DNA of 64,000 nucleotides from Epiperipatus broadwayi (Eukaryota; Onychophora; Udeonychophora; Euonychophora; Peripatidae), in assembly GCA_028023455.1 (NCBI GenBank), contig JAQFVV010006709.1, positions 372,001-436,000 on the forward strand, given 5' to 3'. The notes under the pieces were generated by a model that did no database searches, was not told where the DNA came from, and saw only the letters and a list, made by a program, of their open reading frames with translations. Below are positions 11,940 to 22,727 of the stretch, one piece after another (the stretch's first letter is position 1; every line of letters starts with the position of its first letter). The translations under genes and the position numbers were made by a program.

Positions 11940-12169
11940 AATTATGCACTTTAATACTTTTTTCACAATGCTTTGATTGCAATTCTCTTTGACAGTTTCG
12001 ATTGCCCCAGCAATTTTCTTCAGAACTACAACATAATAGAAATATAAAAATATACATTAACATATAATTATATTATATTGTAGTTCTGAAGAAGATTGCT
12101 GGGGCAATCGAAACTGTCAAAAGAGAGTTGTAATTAAAGTATTGTAAAGAATATTAAAGTGCATAGTTG
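11940..12169. repeat. Inverted repeat with a hammerhead-like core in each arm
   Basis: Arms at about 11940-12031 and 12078-12169 are near-perfect reverse complements with a 46-bp AT spacer. Each arm contains, read outward from the centre, CUGAAGA, one extra A, a 5-6 bp helix closed by UGGG, then GAAA-CUGUC. In the right arm this is 12086-12118 on the plus strand, with helix II GAUUGC/GCAAUC perfect. In the left arm it is 12023-11991 on the minus strand with one change in the helix. This fits the conserved core of a hammerhead ribozyme (CUGANGA, helix II, GAAA, NUH) apart from the extra A before helix II. Helix I is weak by eye and helix III is minimal, which would favour a dimeric form. Confidence 0.6.
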
Positions 12170-13005
12170 ATTTATTATTATATTATATACATTTGGCAAT
12201 GGAATAAGAAAGATTAGTTATTATCTGATTTTATTTAGTATGTGTTTTTCCTTTTTCTCAAATGAATATATCTCCAATTTTTTTTTTAAATTTAAAGTTT
12301 GATATTACATGTGGTAGTACATATTACTCTGGTGTATTATTCTAAGTTTGCATTATATTTAAAATAACATCTCCATGGGATTTTGCAGACATAAAAATCA
12401 TAGCAAATTTAGAATAATAGGTCACCAAAGTAATACGTTATAACAGGAAATGAGTGAGAGCTTATGACTAAAATTATGGGGGGGGGGGGTGCTCTCCAGA
12501 AAATTTATACATAAACTTGATAAAATTCTAAACTAAAAAAAATTTTTTTTTTGCTTACTAGTAGCTTAAATAGTTACAGTTCAAGCTTGATCCATTCATT
12601 TAAAAAAGGAATCCATTTATCTTGTTTTACTTTGTGCAAAAAAAATTAATAATTTTCTTTTTGATCTCTGGCTATGAATATACTTCGGGTTGTTATTTAT
12701 GCCTGACTGAGATATTTGAATATCAGGTTTTGAATGATCTCTTTCCTTAACTATAACTTTCTCATGGAGACAACTGCGAAAATGTAAGCTGTTGAAGTTC
12801 ACTTGCAGAACTTATTTGCTGAGGATGCAAGAGCCCTAAGGAAGCCATGATTAAATTATTTAAATTTTCTGTAAAATAAAAAAACCTGAATAAAATTCAA
12901 TTACATAAAATCGCTGGAAGCACAATAATCATCTAATTTAACACATTCAAGAATATTATGCACAGTTTTAAATACAACACGCCTACAGTCAAAAAGAAGC
13001 ACTAA
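12170..13005. other. Non-coding DNA with a 12-G run
   Basis: No supported coding frame. A run of twelve G at 12478-12489 stands out in the AT-rich background. A stretch near 12290-12350 loosely resembles one near 11818-11870 (both contain a GTTTGRTATTACA-like string) and could be remnants of a shared long repeat, but no boundaries could be set. Confidence 0.35.
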
Positions 13006-13008
13006 GAT

Positions 13009-13030
13009 TAGGGTTACCATAATTCCCAAA
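13009..13030 (+). repeat. Probable hAT terminal inverted repeat (3' end of element)
   Basis: TAGGGTTACCATAATTCCC lies about 150 bp beyond the stop of the hAT transposase relic. Its form (YAGGGTTACCA followed by a GGGACATTT-type subterminal stretch at 13040) is like many animal hAT ends. The matching end at the other side was not found. A LINE fragment sits just beyond 15.15 kb and may have displaced it. Confidence 0.5.
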
Positions 13031-13164
13031 TATTGATATGGGACATTTTAAGTGCTAAATAAAACATGAAAAAAAATGGGTAGATAATGATTTATTTTAC
13101 TTTGATAAAAAATTAGTAAAGTTTAAACAATTTAATAAAATGAACATGTAGAATAATAAAAAAA

Positions 13165-15035
13165 AAGTGTAAGGCTAATCCTTTTTACCCCAGTCATACT
13201 TTAAAGTTGATTTTACTTTCTTCATTCTATCATCTTCTTCTTTCACATAATTATAAAATATACTGCAAGTCATTTTAAAATTACAATGACAAATCAAAAT
13301 TGCTTCAATTGTGTCCAATGATAATCTGTTTCTTTCATCGACCTTTGAGTTGACATTGGGGAAAATATTCTCTCCACATTTGAATTGTGGGCTGGAATGG
13401 AAAATACTTATTCGCATAAATTTTATTAGACTTGACTTCTAATCAATATGCTTTGTATCTACAAAAAGCTTCAGCCATTTCTCTTCCATACTCAATTTCA
13501 TAGTTGCTTCGCAGTTTTGGTTGGTATTGTTTCTCCATGTAATATTTTAGATATACAAACTAGTTGAATAAAATCTCAGTATTGCCAATATTGATGTTTC
13601 TTACTTGTAAATATACAATAGTATATTCTATTTCTTCCCATTCAAGAACCTGGTTGAGAGTTATCCAGTTTAATGCATTGAATTTTTGAAATGATTGTGA
13701 CCATTTCTCAATATATTCCTCAGTCATATTAAAGAAATCCAGTTTGTTTTTCGAAAGGTGCCACTTTTTGCTGCTTCCAGAATCAAGCTTTAAGCAATTC
13801 AAGATTTGTTTTGCTACCATTCCAATAAAATTGGATTTTTTTCTTTCGATCATATTTTGTTTTGTCACTTGTTATACAGCCTTTACTTCCAGAATTGTAA
13901 TATTTGATTTTTTCTAATTTCTTAATTTGAGTTTCAAATGAATTGAGCTGTGAATGCAGAAAATAAAAATAAACTTCACTCATTGGATCATCAAAAAATC
14001 TTTAATAGCTTTTGTGGTCTATCTTCGTTAGTGAAAAAATCTTTTAATGGCAAACACAGTTTCAATATTTTTTCAACTACAAGTAAAAGTGATAACCACC
14101 TGGTCCACTGTAGGGTAATAAGTTTTTGTAGGCAATACCAATATATTCACAAACCTCTGAGTTTTTCAGTCCTCACCATGTAAATATTAAAATACTTAAA
14201 TATCTTGATGACTATTGATTCCACATCTATTGTCAAAACATCAGCTGCTATTGATAGGGTGTTGTTCAAAAGGTATGCTGGACATCCTATGCCTTCAATA
14301 TCTCCAATTCAGAGTTTAGTCTAAAAAACACATTTTTTCCAGTTCGGTTTAGGCCTCCGAAGTTAGCGTTCATATTATTTCCTCAAAAAGCGATAAGCTT
14401 ATCCACGGAAATATTTAGATTTTTGAGAGATATTTTGCAATGCTCAGCAATTATTTCAGAATGTTCATTACATAAAGAAGTCAATTTTAGTAATTTGGAT
14501 TACTGTCCATCTCTTTCATTGAAAACTGGATTACTAAGGGAAACATCTTTTCAGCATCTGTAGCTATTCTAAAAAAAAAAAAGACACCTCATTTAAATCT
14601 TTAACGCATAGTTGTACACTGTAAGGGGCGAGTATATTTTTCACAATTGCTATGGTCTTAGTTCTGGCAGTGGTTTGTTTAGTGGCTACTTTTGAGTCAA
14701 CATACATCAATGCATTCAGTTTAGTAGTACAATCTAATGAGTTAAATGATTGATGGTGATGTACTATCAGCTCAGCAGCCGCAATTAAATTTTCTTCTTC
14801 AGAATCTTTCTTCATCATAAAACTAGATATATCCTTAGAAGTTGAAGCGGCCCTATTATTTAATCTGTGAAGATTTGTAGCAAGATGTTGTAGGATGTTG
14901 GGCTTTCCACCATGGTTCAACGAGATATGAGAATTACAGATAGAACACAGTGCTTCAAATTCAGTTCATCCATTCTTTATAAATGACCAATTTTTTGTAA
15001 ATTCATCTTTAAAATGACACTTCCTCTTTGGCATC
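13165..15035 (-). pseudogene. hAT-family transposase relic (BED finger type)
   Basis: Read on the minus strand from an ATG at about 15035, it starts MPKRKCHFKDEF and then has a BED-type zinc finger (C-S-I-C...H-x4-H-type ending, about 14850-14960) broken by one TGA. Next are a conserved D-C-T-x-K-L / A-R-T-K-T-x-A-I block with L-A-P near 14620-14730, the N-A-N-F-G-G-L-N-R region near 14345-14380, D-P-M-S-E-V-Y-F near 13970-13985, and H-S-Q-L-N-S-F. The C-terminal hAT dimerisation motif (RNRLSLDTIEAIL, about 13280-13330) ends the protein. The order matches hAT transposases, which cut and paste elements leaving 8-bp duplications. Several frameshifts and stops kill this copy, and the frame is split between three reading frames. 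Confidence 0.85.
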
Positions 15036-15155
15036 TTTTATTAAGGGTATAAAAATGTTTTATCTAAAAAAGATTCTATATGCAGAAGCGAACAATTATT
15101 TATTTTATTATACATGTGCGAAACAAGTTAGCATTCACTAAGCACTGCCAGTTGA

Positions 15156-15605
15156 GTGATGTGATGTGCTGTAGCTTCTCCTTAAACCAAGTTAAGAATC
15201 TCTCAGCAATTATGCCCAGAGAAACCTGTCAGCCACTTTATTTTCCATTCCCAACTCTAAGTTTTCCCATATTCTGCTCCATCCCATTTCCATAACATAA
15301 TCTTTGTCAACTCTATGGCGTTTATATCTAAATCCCCCTTATCTTTTCCCAAACACAGCATAAAAACCAATAATCCACTTTCTGTATAATCACTTTTTTC
15401 ATATTTATTCTTTCATAACTTTATTATATGTACCCTTTCTGTTTTCAAGCATTTACATTCAATTAACAGATGCTTAATATTTTCTATTCCTTCCTTACAT
15501 AATTTACAGACTAAATCACCCATATTTTTTCATTTACATGTATATTCTCTTGTTGCTAAAGATCCCTAGAGCCTTAAACAATAAACTACTTTCCTTACAC
15601 TGGCT
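15156..15605 (-). mobile_element. 3' end of a CR1-like LINE (5'-truncated)
   Basis: Very similar to 35325-35790 and in the same orientation. On the minus strand it encodes the end of ORF2, including a zinc-knuckle-like C-K-L-C...H-L-L-I-E-C stretch. It then ends in an untranslated tail of ACATC repeats (GTGATGTGATGT on the plus strand at 15156-15167). Similarity to the LINE stops near 15605, where a GC-richer coding relic on the other strand begins. Confidence 0.8.
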
Positions 15606-16008
15606 AGATAGAAACGTGGTACCAGCTGCCCCACATAAGTTTACAGAGAAAACGGCACAAATAATAATATGGGACCGAGTAGTGAAATACGGTGACAGTC
15701 CCGTATATAAGGGATATATGGCAATCCTAACTAACATACACTTGCACAACAGGGTCAGCAATGTGCAAGATTATTTCGAACACGCGCACAACAGCAAAAC
15801 ACCCCTTCTTGAATATATGAAGCGTACAATTTTATACAACAATTTTTGTACTTTTTTCACGAACTAGAGGTTGACTAGTGATGTTAAGTTTAAGGATTAT
15901 ATAATGTACAAGTATAAAGAAAGAATTAAAGGAAAGACTCATTACGAATGTTATTGGGATGCTGAAGTTCCTTGGTGCTTATGCATAAGCGACAACAGGC
16001 AGGAATAA
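15590..16008 (+). pseudogene. Unrecognised coding relic with one in-frame stop
   Basis: A plus-strand frame from the LINE junction near 15600 reads HWLDRNVVPAAPHKFTEK ... WDRVVKYGDSPVYKGYMA ... LEYMKRTILYNNF and reaches a TAG at 15865. The same frame continues for 46 codons (ending ECYWDAEVPWCLCISDNRQE) to a TAA at 16006. Base composition is more balanced than in the surroundings and the residue use is protein-like (Trp, Cys, Pro, charged residues). This suggests a real coding source, such as the C terminus of a mobile-element protein or a processed gene. I do not recognise the family. The minus-strand frame 15534-15761 is its shadow. Confidence 0.45.
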
Positions 16009-19000
16009 TAAAGTACCCAAATTACTTTTTTTTTAAAATATTAACAATACGATATAAATAAAGGATTGAAATTAAATAAACTGAACGTCGAAAATTGCTT
16101 TTGTTCAATATATAACGTATTCATAATTTTTTTTAAATTAACTGGAATTCAAATTTTTAAAATATAAAATTCGTATTCATGAATCCTCCCGAAAGCGCTC
16201 AGCTTTAATAATTCTATATTATTTATTTTATCAGCTTCATTATCTGTGCGCAAAGCATATATAGTATATATTACGGATTTAAAATTCAGTAGAAATCAAA
16301 AACACATGAAGTTTGCTAATAGCATTGCTGCGACGTATCGTCCGGCAAAAAATATTCTAACACTATGGGTTTATTATATTTTTAAAGATTATTATTTATT
16401 CCCTAAATTTGTACAGGTAAATTAATTTTTACAAAAGATGCGCCATATCTACCGCATACATTGAAAGCATGCTACGACTTAGAACTTAATCAAAGCTATT
16501 ATTCTATAAATGTAGTTTAATTGTAAAATTTAAATATTTAATCAAAAAAGCAATATGGTTAATTCAATTATGCATTCTCTTACTAAAATATCCAACATAA
16601 ACACAATAAATCTTGATGCATTAAGATATGCGTAAAACGTTTAAAAGTATGTTACCTACAAAGTGACTAACTTTAATGAGGGAAAATGGTGGTTTCCGTT
16701 ATCATCTGAAGTATTTCTTTTGCAGCGCCATCTACTGTGATTATAAAATTGTCAAACAAATAAAATTAACATTTTCCTGAAAAAATGCGACGATATTTTA
16801 GTTGTATTTCCATATTGTACTATTTTCAGCATTTAATATTTAGTATACAATGTCATTAGAAAAATTTAACTTGATTTAATTTTCCAATTACATTCAGTTG
16901 ATAGTAATAGCACACAGGTTAATATATTAATGTTAATATTAATCGTCACGACGTGTTATTAAATGAAATATTAGAGTTGCGTTCACAAGAGAGGAATATG
17001 CATGGATTGAAAAAGTAAAAAATATTAATTTTAATTGTCCAATAAACGAACTGTTATGCTTAATCTTGGATTAGCGTGTTGTATATTATTAACATTTTTA
17101 TCCACTTAACGATTTTATTTATACATTAAAGTCATCAACAGATAGATAACTCAAGAGTTTTTAAGATTTAAATTATTTTAAAAGCTAGATTCTGTACATT
17201 ATAAATTAATTAAATCATTAAATATTCATCTTTCATTTTATTTTTATTTTTTTGACTTTACATTTTCTTTTTCAACAATTTTTGGTATTTTTATTTGTGT
17301 TAACTATTCCGGTTACTTTTTTTTATTTTACATGAAATTGATTTTTAAATTTTCGATAAATTTCTTTTCTCTAAGAAGCATTAATCCGGTATTCCTAACA
17401 TTGAGTTTTAAATTTTCGATAAATTTATCCTTTCTCTGATATTCCTAAGTTGATCTATCTTAAAATCAAAAACAATTTGGATTTTATTGTCCACGTACAC
17501 GCGCTTCCTGCTATTGTCTCAGTTTTGTTCACATTTGTACGTACGTGTTCCCTACTTTTATGTTTTAGTCATCAAAAACTATGTTTAGTATTTTCTCTGA
17601 ATTCTTGTATCATGTCTAATTTATACCGACAATTGATTTCTAAGATTGTTTTAACAATAAAAATTTATCATAATATATATAATGATTTTTATTGAATATA
17701 ATTAAAAATTTTGTAAAATTCAAAACAGAACTTAGCATCTTATATTTAATATACCAAAAACGTACTTGTATTATTGCACAGGATATTTCTTACTTGATAA
17801 CTGCAAGATTGTGTACCCACATTCACTGAGGCTATAAGAAACTTAATGAATGAAACAGTTCTTGTGGTCACACTCTTTTTTTTTGCCACATATTTTAAGT
17901 TTCTACTATATTCCCTTTCTAACCATATTCGTGAATCTGTTAAACAAAATAATACTGTTTGTTTTGGAAAGTGGCTTTATATCTCAATAGCCAGAGAAAT
18001 CTTAGCAGTGATAATGGAGTTATTATTTTCCTTAATGATAAGGTATGAACTAAAAATCTGGATTAATGAGTTACTGATGGATGAAGGATTCAATTTAATG
18101 TAAATTACTGAAAAATATATGAAAATGACCAAGGTGAAAAAAATAAACTTTTTTCTGGTAACTATCAATTAGTCTTTTGAAATGCTGTAGTTTAGAAAAT
18201 GCAATAAAGAAATTAGCTACTGGTATGAATCAAAGATCCATGTGTCTGTCATATTTTGTAATATTTTTATAGATGAATTTTCAATAGGCATTATAATTGA
18301 ATTCTGAACTACAGCATTACTGATAAATCATTGTTGATTATTTGAGTTGTATTGGCATGTTCATCTCATCTTTGGTATCTAGACAGGCCAGTTTCTTTAT
18401 TCAAATATATAATTTCCCAATTTTATATCATTTAGTTGACTAATAGGAAAATTGTTGTGTTGTGAAGATTCATTATATATTTCTATCAAACAATTTAATT
18501 TTTATGAATTGATAAACTTCATCTAATATAAACCTTTATTGTTTTTTGGTTCATAAAAAGTTTGGATCTCGGTCCTATAAATTGCTAGTTCAAGGATGCT
18601 ATTAATAAAGAGGACTTTATGTCAACATAATACTGAGAATAGATTTAACTATTTCTGTTTTTGATTTTGCATTTATTCAGCTTGAAAGTTATTAATTGAA
18701 TTAGAAATTCATTGATAATATATTTATTGTTATTAAATTATTTTTGGTAAGCAAAACATAGACTGGAATACCATGAGATAGAGGTAACATTAGTTATTAA
18801 AAAATTAGGATACCATATCATATAGAAACTGAACTGGATTCAGATATATTTAGCTTAGTTTAAAATATTTGATTGTCAGTTTGGGTTGATAGTTTGACAA
18901 TATAGCAGAAAGGTAAATAATAGGAAATGGAAAGAAAGTGCATTAAATTTTAAGATTTAGTTGCCCTGATGGAAGATTCAAGACTTCATTGACAAGAGCA

Positions 19001-19720
19001 TTATACTTGAAACTATTTTAGGAATTTTGGATAGGAACGCTCAGAATAGGGATTTATTAAGCACTATCAGCTGGCGAGTATCATTATTTTTCAATGCTTA
19101 GAGTAAGTGGCAAATAAGCTGAAGCTGTGATAGATCATGTAATGCTTTATTGATAAAGTGATAAATTTAAGACATTTAATAATATAAATGTGAAATTTTT
19201 ATTAGGGTTGGTTTTATAGTCAAAAATGAAGAACAATATTTTTTTGCTTAACTTCATTTATCTATTTTTTTTTAAAAAAAAAAAAACAAATAGACTTGGG
19301 ACTAAGAATATCAAAAGTTGTTTATCAGTTAATTAGAAATAAGCAATCACAACAAGGAATCTAGACCTGTAAATGTTTTTTATCAATTAATTGAAAACTG
19401 GAGTAACAAGAAATGAGAAAGACTAGTTAATTCAAAATTTAGGCATATTGTTGAAAATATTTATAATTATTAAAAAAACAGGATATTTACATAAGTGGAG
19501 AAGAGGCCAAATCTAAATAATTGTTTTTGATAGAAAATGTTTTATTTTACAGTGATGTACTAAGAAGTATCTGTAATAGTTCTGTGTATTTTTAACCTTT
19601 AATAACTTTCAATTTTTAGTTTTTTGATAGGTACAGATTTCCAATTAAAATAAAATTTAGAAAAAATCTAAACACTAGATCATTAGTCTATGGAATGTGT
19701 TTCATTATTCACAATTACAA
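16009..19720. other. 3.7 kb of AT-rich non-coding DNA
   Basis: No supported gene. Short open frames at 17450-17695 and 17846-18103 have no recognisable domain and sit in AT-rich sequence, so they are not called. A short inverted pair (AATGCTGTAGTT near 18181 and its complement near 18305) is the only local structure noted. Confidence 0.4.
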
Positions 19721-19727
19721 ATATTCT

Positions 19728-19900
19728 AAAACCAGGCAAACCTCTCCCTACAATAATGCCAACCAGAGTAATCAATGGATGCCAGAAGGCTTATGCATAA
19801 AATCCCCATCTAGTGCATACTCATCCAATATCCCCAGACTAGTCTGGCTGGCACTGAGTGGCACTACTGTATAGAGAGTTTTGCCTGTTTTAATAATAGT
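19728..19900. repeat. Repeat family A fragment, folded back
   Basis: The left part (about 19728-19848) is a minus-strand piece of the repeat seen at 33864-34195 and 39271-39672. It includes the ACTAGTC plus TGGGGA segment that follows the hammerhead-like core, but lacks the CUGAUGA half. The right part (about 19849-19900) is the end of the same repeat (GTATAGAGAGTTTTGCCTG) in plus orientation. The two ends AGGCAAACCTCTCC and GAGAGTTTTGCCT form an inverted pair. Confidence 0.6.
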
Positions 19901-20765
19901 TATGGGCAAGCATAAGAAATGGTGATCATGTGATGGTTAGTGGTTTGATACAAATATTCTTCTTAAGAAATGCTATCTGGAACAACTGCCCATTTGACTA
20001 TTTTTAACTGAAGAAGAAATAGATATTTAATAAGTTAATAAATAAGAATTTCTTTTAATGTATTAAGGAAAACCATTTGCATCCATTTCTATACCTTATA
20101 GCTAAACCAAGGAATTCAGATAATAGAGTAATTCTTACATGGAAAGAAAATGCAATCATAAAACATGCAGAAATCAATTTTGAATGTTTTATTTTGTAAA
20201 TCTTATTTTTATTTTATAGATATATATATTTTAAGAGCAAGTGGAATGTGAATGTAAAAAAAGTGTTGCATTAATTGAAAATAAAAGTATAATGGATCCA
20301 CAACATTCACTGTTTCTCCATCTACTATTTCTTTTCATCTGCTGTCTCAAAATACACTGTCTAATTACCTGTGTTAATTTTATTTACTTCAATTCTATGC
20401 TAAAACCAATAAATTCTGAAAAGGCAATAAAGTAAAACTATTTAAATTGATAAATTGCACAATAGATGTATATGTTTCATGCATTTTATTTTTATTACTA
20501 AATCAAGTGTCATTTCTTACATGTTTGTGCTTTATTTAAATATCATGATGTCAAATACTGCAGTTTCAGTGAAATACTTGGCCTTTGCCACTGAAGGATT
20601 TTATGATCTACTTGAAAATAAAACTAAAAATAAATGCTGTAGTATCAACCATATTTTTAAGTACACAGACATTTATTATTTCATGATGTTAAACCTGAAC
20701 AAGTATAAATAATTTGTACTGATGAGAAGATATGAATGTTATATAAATAATAAAGCATTTTTCAT

Positions 20766-20773
20766 AAATAATG
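20766..20773 (+). repeat. Half of target-site duplication AAATAATG
   Basis: The 8 bp beside the left end of transposon copy 1. Its partner is not on the other side of this copy. It is beside copy 2, as CATTATTT at 50130-50137. Confidence 0.8.
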
Positions 20774-21025
20774 GATAATACATCATCTAATTACCCATAC
20801 CGCTCTATGGCACTGTTGCTAGTGAAAACAAATAGATATAATGTTATCGGGCTGTTTTTAAATTTTGTTGATTTATGTTTTTAATTTTTGGATTTGCTTG
20901 ATTTTGATTTTTTTGTTGTTGTTGTTGTTGTTGTTGTTTTTGTAACAACTGGTTTGGTGTATATTTCTTAAAAGTAAAAAAAAAATGGATTTTTTTTTTT
21001 TTTTGGCTTTTTAAAATATTCTGAC

Positions 21026-21056
<31 letters not shown>

Positions 21057-21995
21057 CATTTCTTTTTGTCCTGTCTTTTTTTTTTAAGAAACTTTTATTT
21101 TTTTTGTTCCAAGTCTTTTTTATTGTTTTTGAAGAAACTTTTTTTATTTTTGATCGAGAAACAAGGCTTTCTCGATAGACCTCTCTAAGACCTGTCGTCA
21201 TATTCCTTACAGCGTTTTGACACCTTTCCAACTCAGCTCTAATACGCTTCACTGTAAGCTGATCCCAGCTTCAATGCTAAATTAGCCATATCGCTTGTGA
21301 AAAAGTGATTCAGCAGCCCTCACAACCCATCCCATGAGCGAATGGAATACCTTCGTCGACATTGACATGATTGACATTCCATTTCAGATGTTTGACAATG
21401 CCTTAATTTCATTAAACACCACAAAGACAGTTTTTCTGGGTGGGTAAAATATTTTTTGAGGGGTTGAAGGAAGGCCACCACATCTGCTTCTGTAGCAGGT
21501 AAATCTCAAAACTCCAATGCCGAACAGTCGTCTGCCATTGGACTGTTTTGATCTCGAAAAAGTATCGGAAAGTGCGCGACTTGATCGTGAACTTTGCTGA
21601 ATCATGATTTCCACTCCTTATTTAGTGAATTCTGACCCCTGACAATGAAAGTAGGGGTGTTTGAGAATTTGTTACAATTTTTACTAACTCACATCAATTA
21701 CAATACATTTAAGAAAAAAAAATCCATTCTAATATATTTTTCATCATTACAACTACTGAAACCTTCATATCATATGCTGTACAATAGTCAAGAGTGATAG
21801 AGAGTGTCACATACTCATTGCTAATAACATTCAACATGCTAGAGATGTTGGGGTAAGGGTGCACTTCAACATCTTATTGTTTGAACAGTTTACAGGTCAT
21901 AAGATCTATGAGCGGCCTTGTAAACAGCATATTTATGTGCTTTAGCGTAGAAATAGCACCATCACATGGTGTGGATCAATAGACCATGTATTACC
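20774..21995 (-). mobile_element. ~1.2-kb DNA transposon, copy 1
   Basis: About 1222 bp and highly similar to 50138-51317 in inverted orientation. Ends are terminal inverted repeats of about 45 bp at roughly 80% match, beginning GGTAATACAT and followed by a shared GTCTA/CCACACCA block. Target-site duplications are 8 bp. Inside, on the minus strand, are two pieces of coding-like sequence shared with copy 2: LPATEAD...KKYFTHPEKLSLW (about 21400-21500) and RIRAELE.CQNAVRN...KTIKKTWNKK (about 21100-21250). The latter runs into homopolymer A and CAA repeats ((TTG)n at 20913-20940 on the plus strand). No transposase was recognised, so it is probably non-autonomous. An 8-bp duplication fits hAT or P-like elements, but the ends do not look like typical hAT ends. 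Confidence 0.85.
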
Positions 21996-22003
21996 CATTA
22001 TAT
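21996..22003 (-). repeat. Half of target-site duplication ATATAATG
   Basis: Reads CATTATAT on the plus strand, between the right end of transposon copy 1 and the LINE fragment. Its direct partner ATATAATG is at 51318-51325, beside transposon copy 2. Confidence 0.8.
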
Positions 22004-22727
22004 TTATTATATAAAAACACTAATTTCTTTATCAGTTCCTTTCTTTTCTTTGCTTTATTTATCAATTTTTTCTTCCATTTTTTCAAGCAATTACTCTGTT
22101 TACTTAAGATGATTCCCAAATAATTACACCATTTACCACCTTTAAATTTATATCTCTCAATAAAAATTATTTCCCTTTTCTTTCCCTAGCATTTATCATC
22201 ATTACTTTTGATTTTTCTTTCCTAAATTTAATCCCCATCTTTTTATCCACCCGTGCATGTCTTTAATATAACTTCCACATCTTCCCTGCTTTCTGTGCAC
22301 AAAAATATATCATCAGCCAATAAAAGTCCTGATAATATATACACTCCTTTGCCATCTATTAATGATATCTCTACACCAATTCCTAGTTTTTCTATTACTC
22401 TCTTCTTTTCTCTCAAATATAACAAAAACAAAATAGGTGACATAAGGCATCCTTGCCTTAGTCCCACCCCACTTTTAATTCTAATTGCTTCTATATTTCC
22501 TAATTGATACACATAGTAATTATTTTCATGCAATCTTTTTATATAATCCATTAAAGCTTCATTTATTATCAAATTTATCAAACTTACCCATATTCTATTT
22601 CTATTTACTCTATCATAGGTCTTCAAATATCTATAAAGACTATATATATATATAACTGTCTACCTATATTCTTACTCATATCTATAAATTGTGTGACTAC
22701 AAGTAAACTATCTCCCACACATCTATT
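22004..22727 (-). mobile_element. CR1-like LINE, 5' half (RT region), split by inversion
   Basis: The minus strand encodes part of a reverse transcriptase. There is YDRVNRNRIW (motif A tail), G-V-G-L-R-Q-G-C-L-M-S-P (motif B, about 22440-22475), and L-L-A-D-D-I-F-L-C-T (motif C, about 22300-22330). The thumb region reads into the transposon boundary at 22003. Relative to the copy at 36.3-37.1 kb, homology stops exactly where the fragment at 51326 resumes (after AATAAATGTGAT, before GTAGCTAGAATT in the uninterrupted copy). The 5' limit near 22727 is a truncation inside the RT region. Confidence 0.85.

Noticed and set aside
11760-12400. Possible 3' LTR of the gypsy element
   Set aside because: No matching copy was seen upstream of gag, so the LTR cannot be supported.
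17450-18168. Short open frames around 17450-17695 and 17846-18168
   Set aside because: AT-driven frames with hydrophobic residues, no domain, no codon signal, and overlap on both strands.
20715-20740. CUGAUGAGAAGAUAUG on the plus strand
   Set aside because: No helix II pairing and no GAAA; probably chance.
22300-22320. TCATCAG string, a possible minus-strand CUGAUGA
   Set aside because: It lies in the LINE RT codons for A-D-D, with no helix II or GAAA following.
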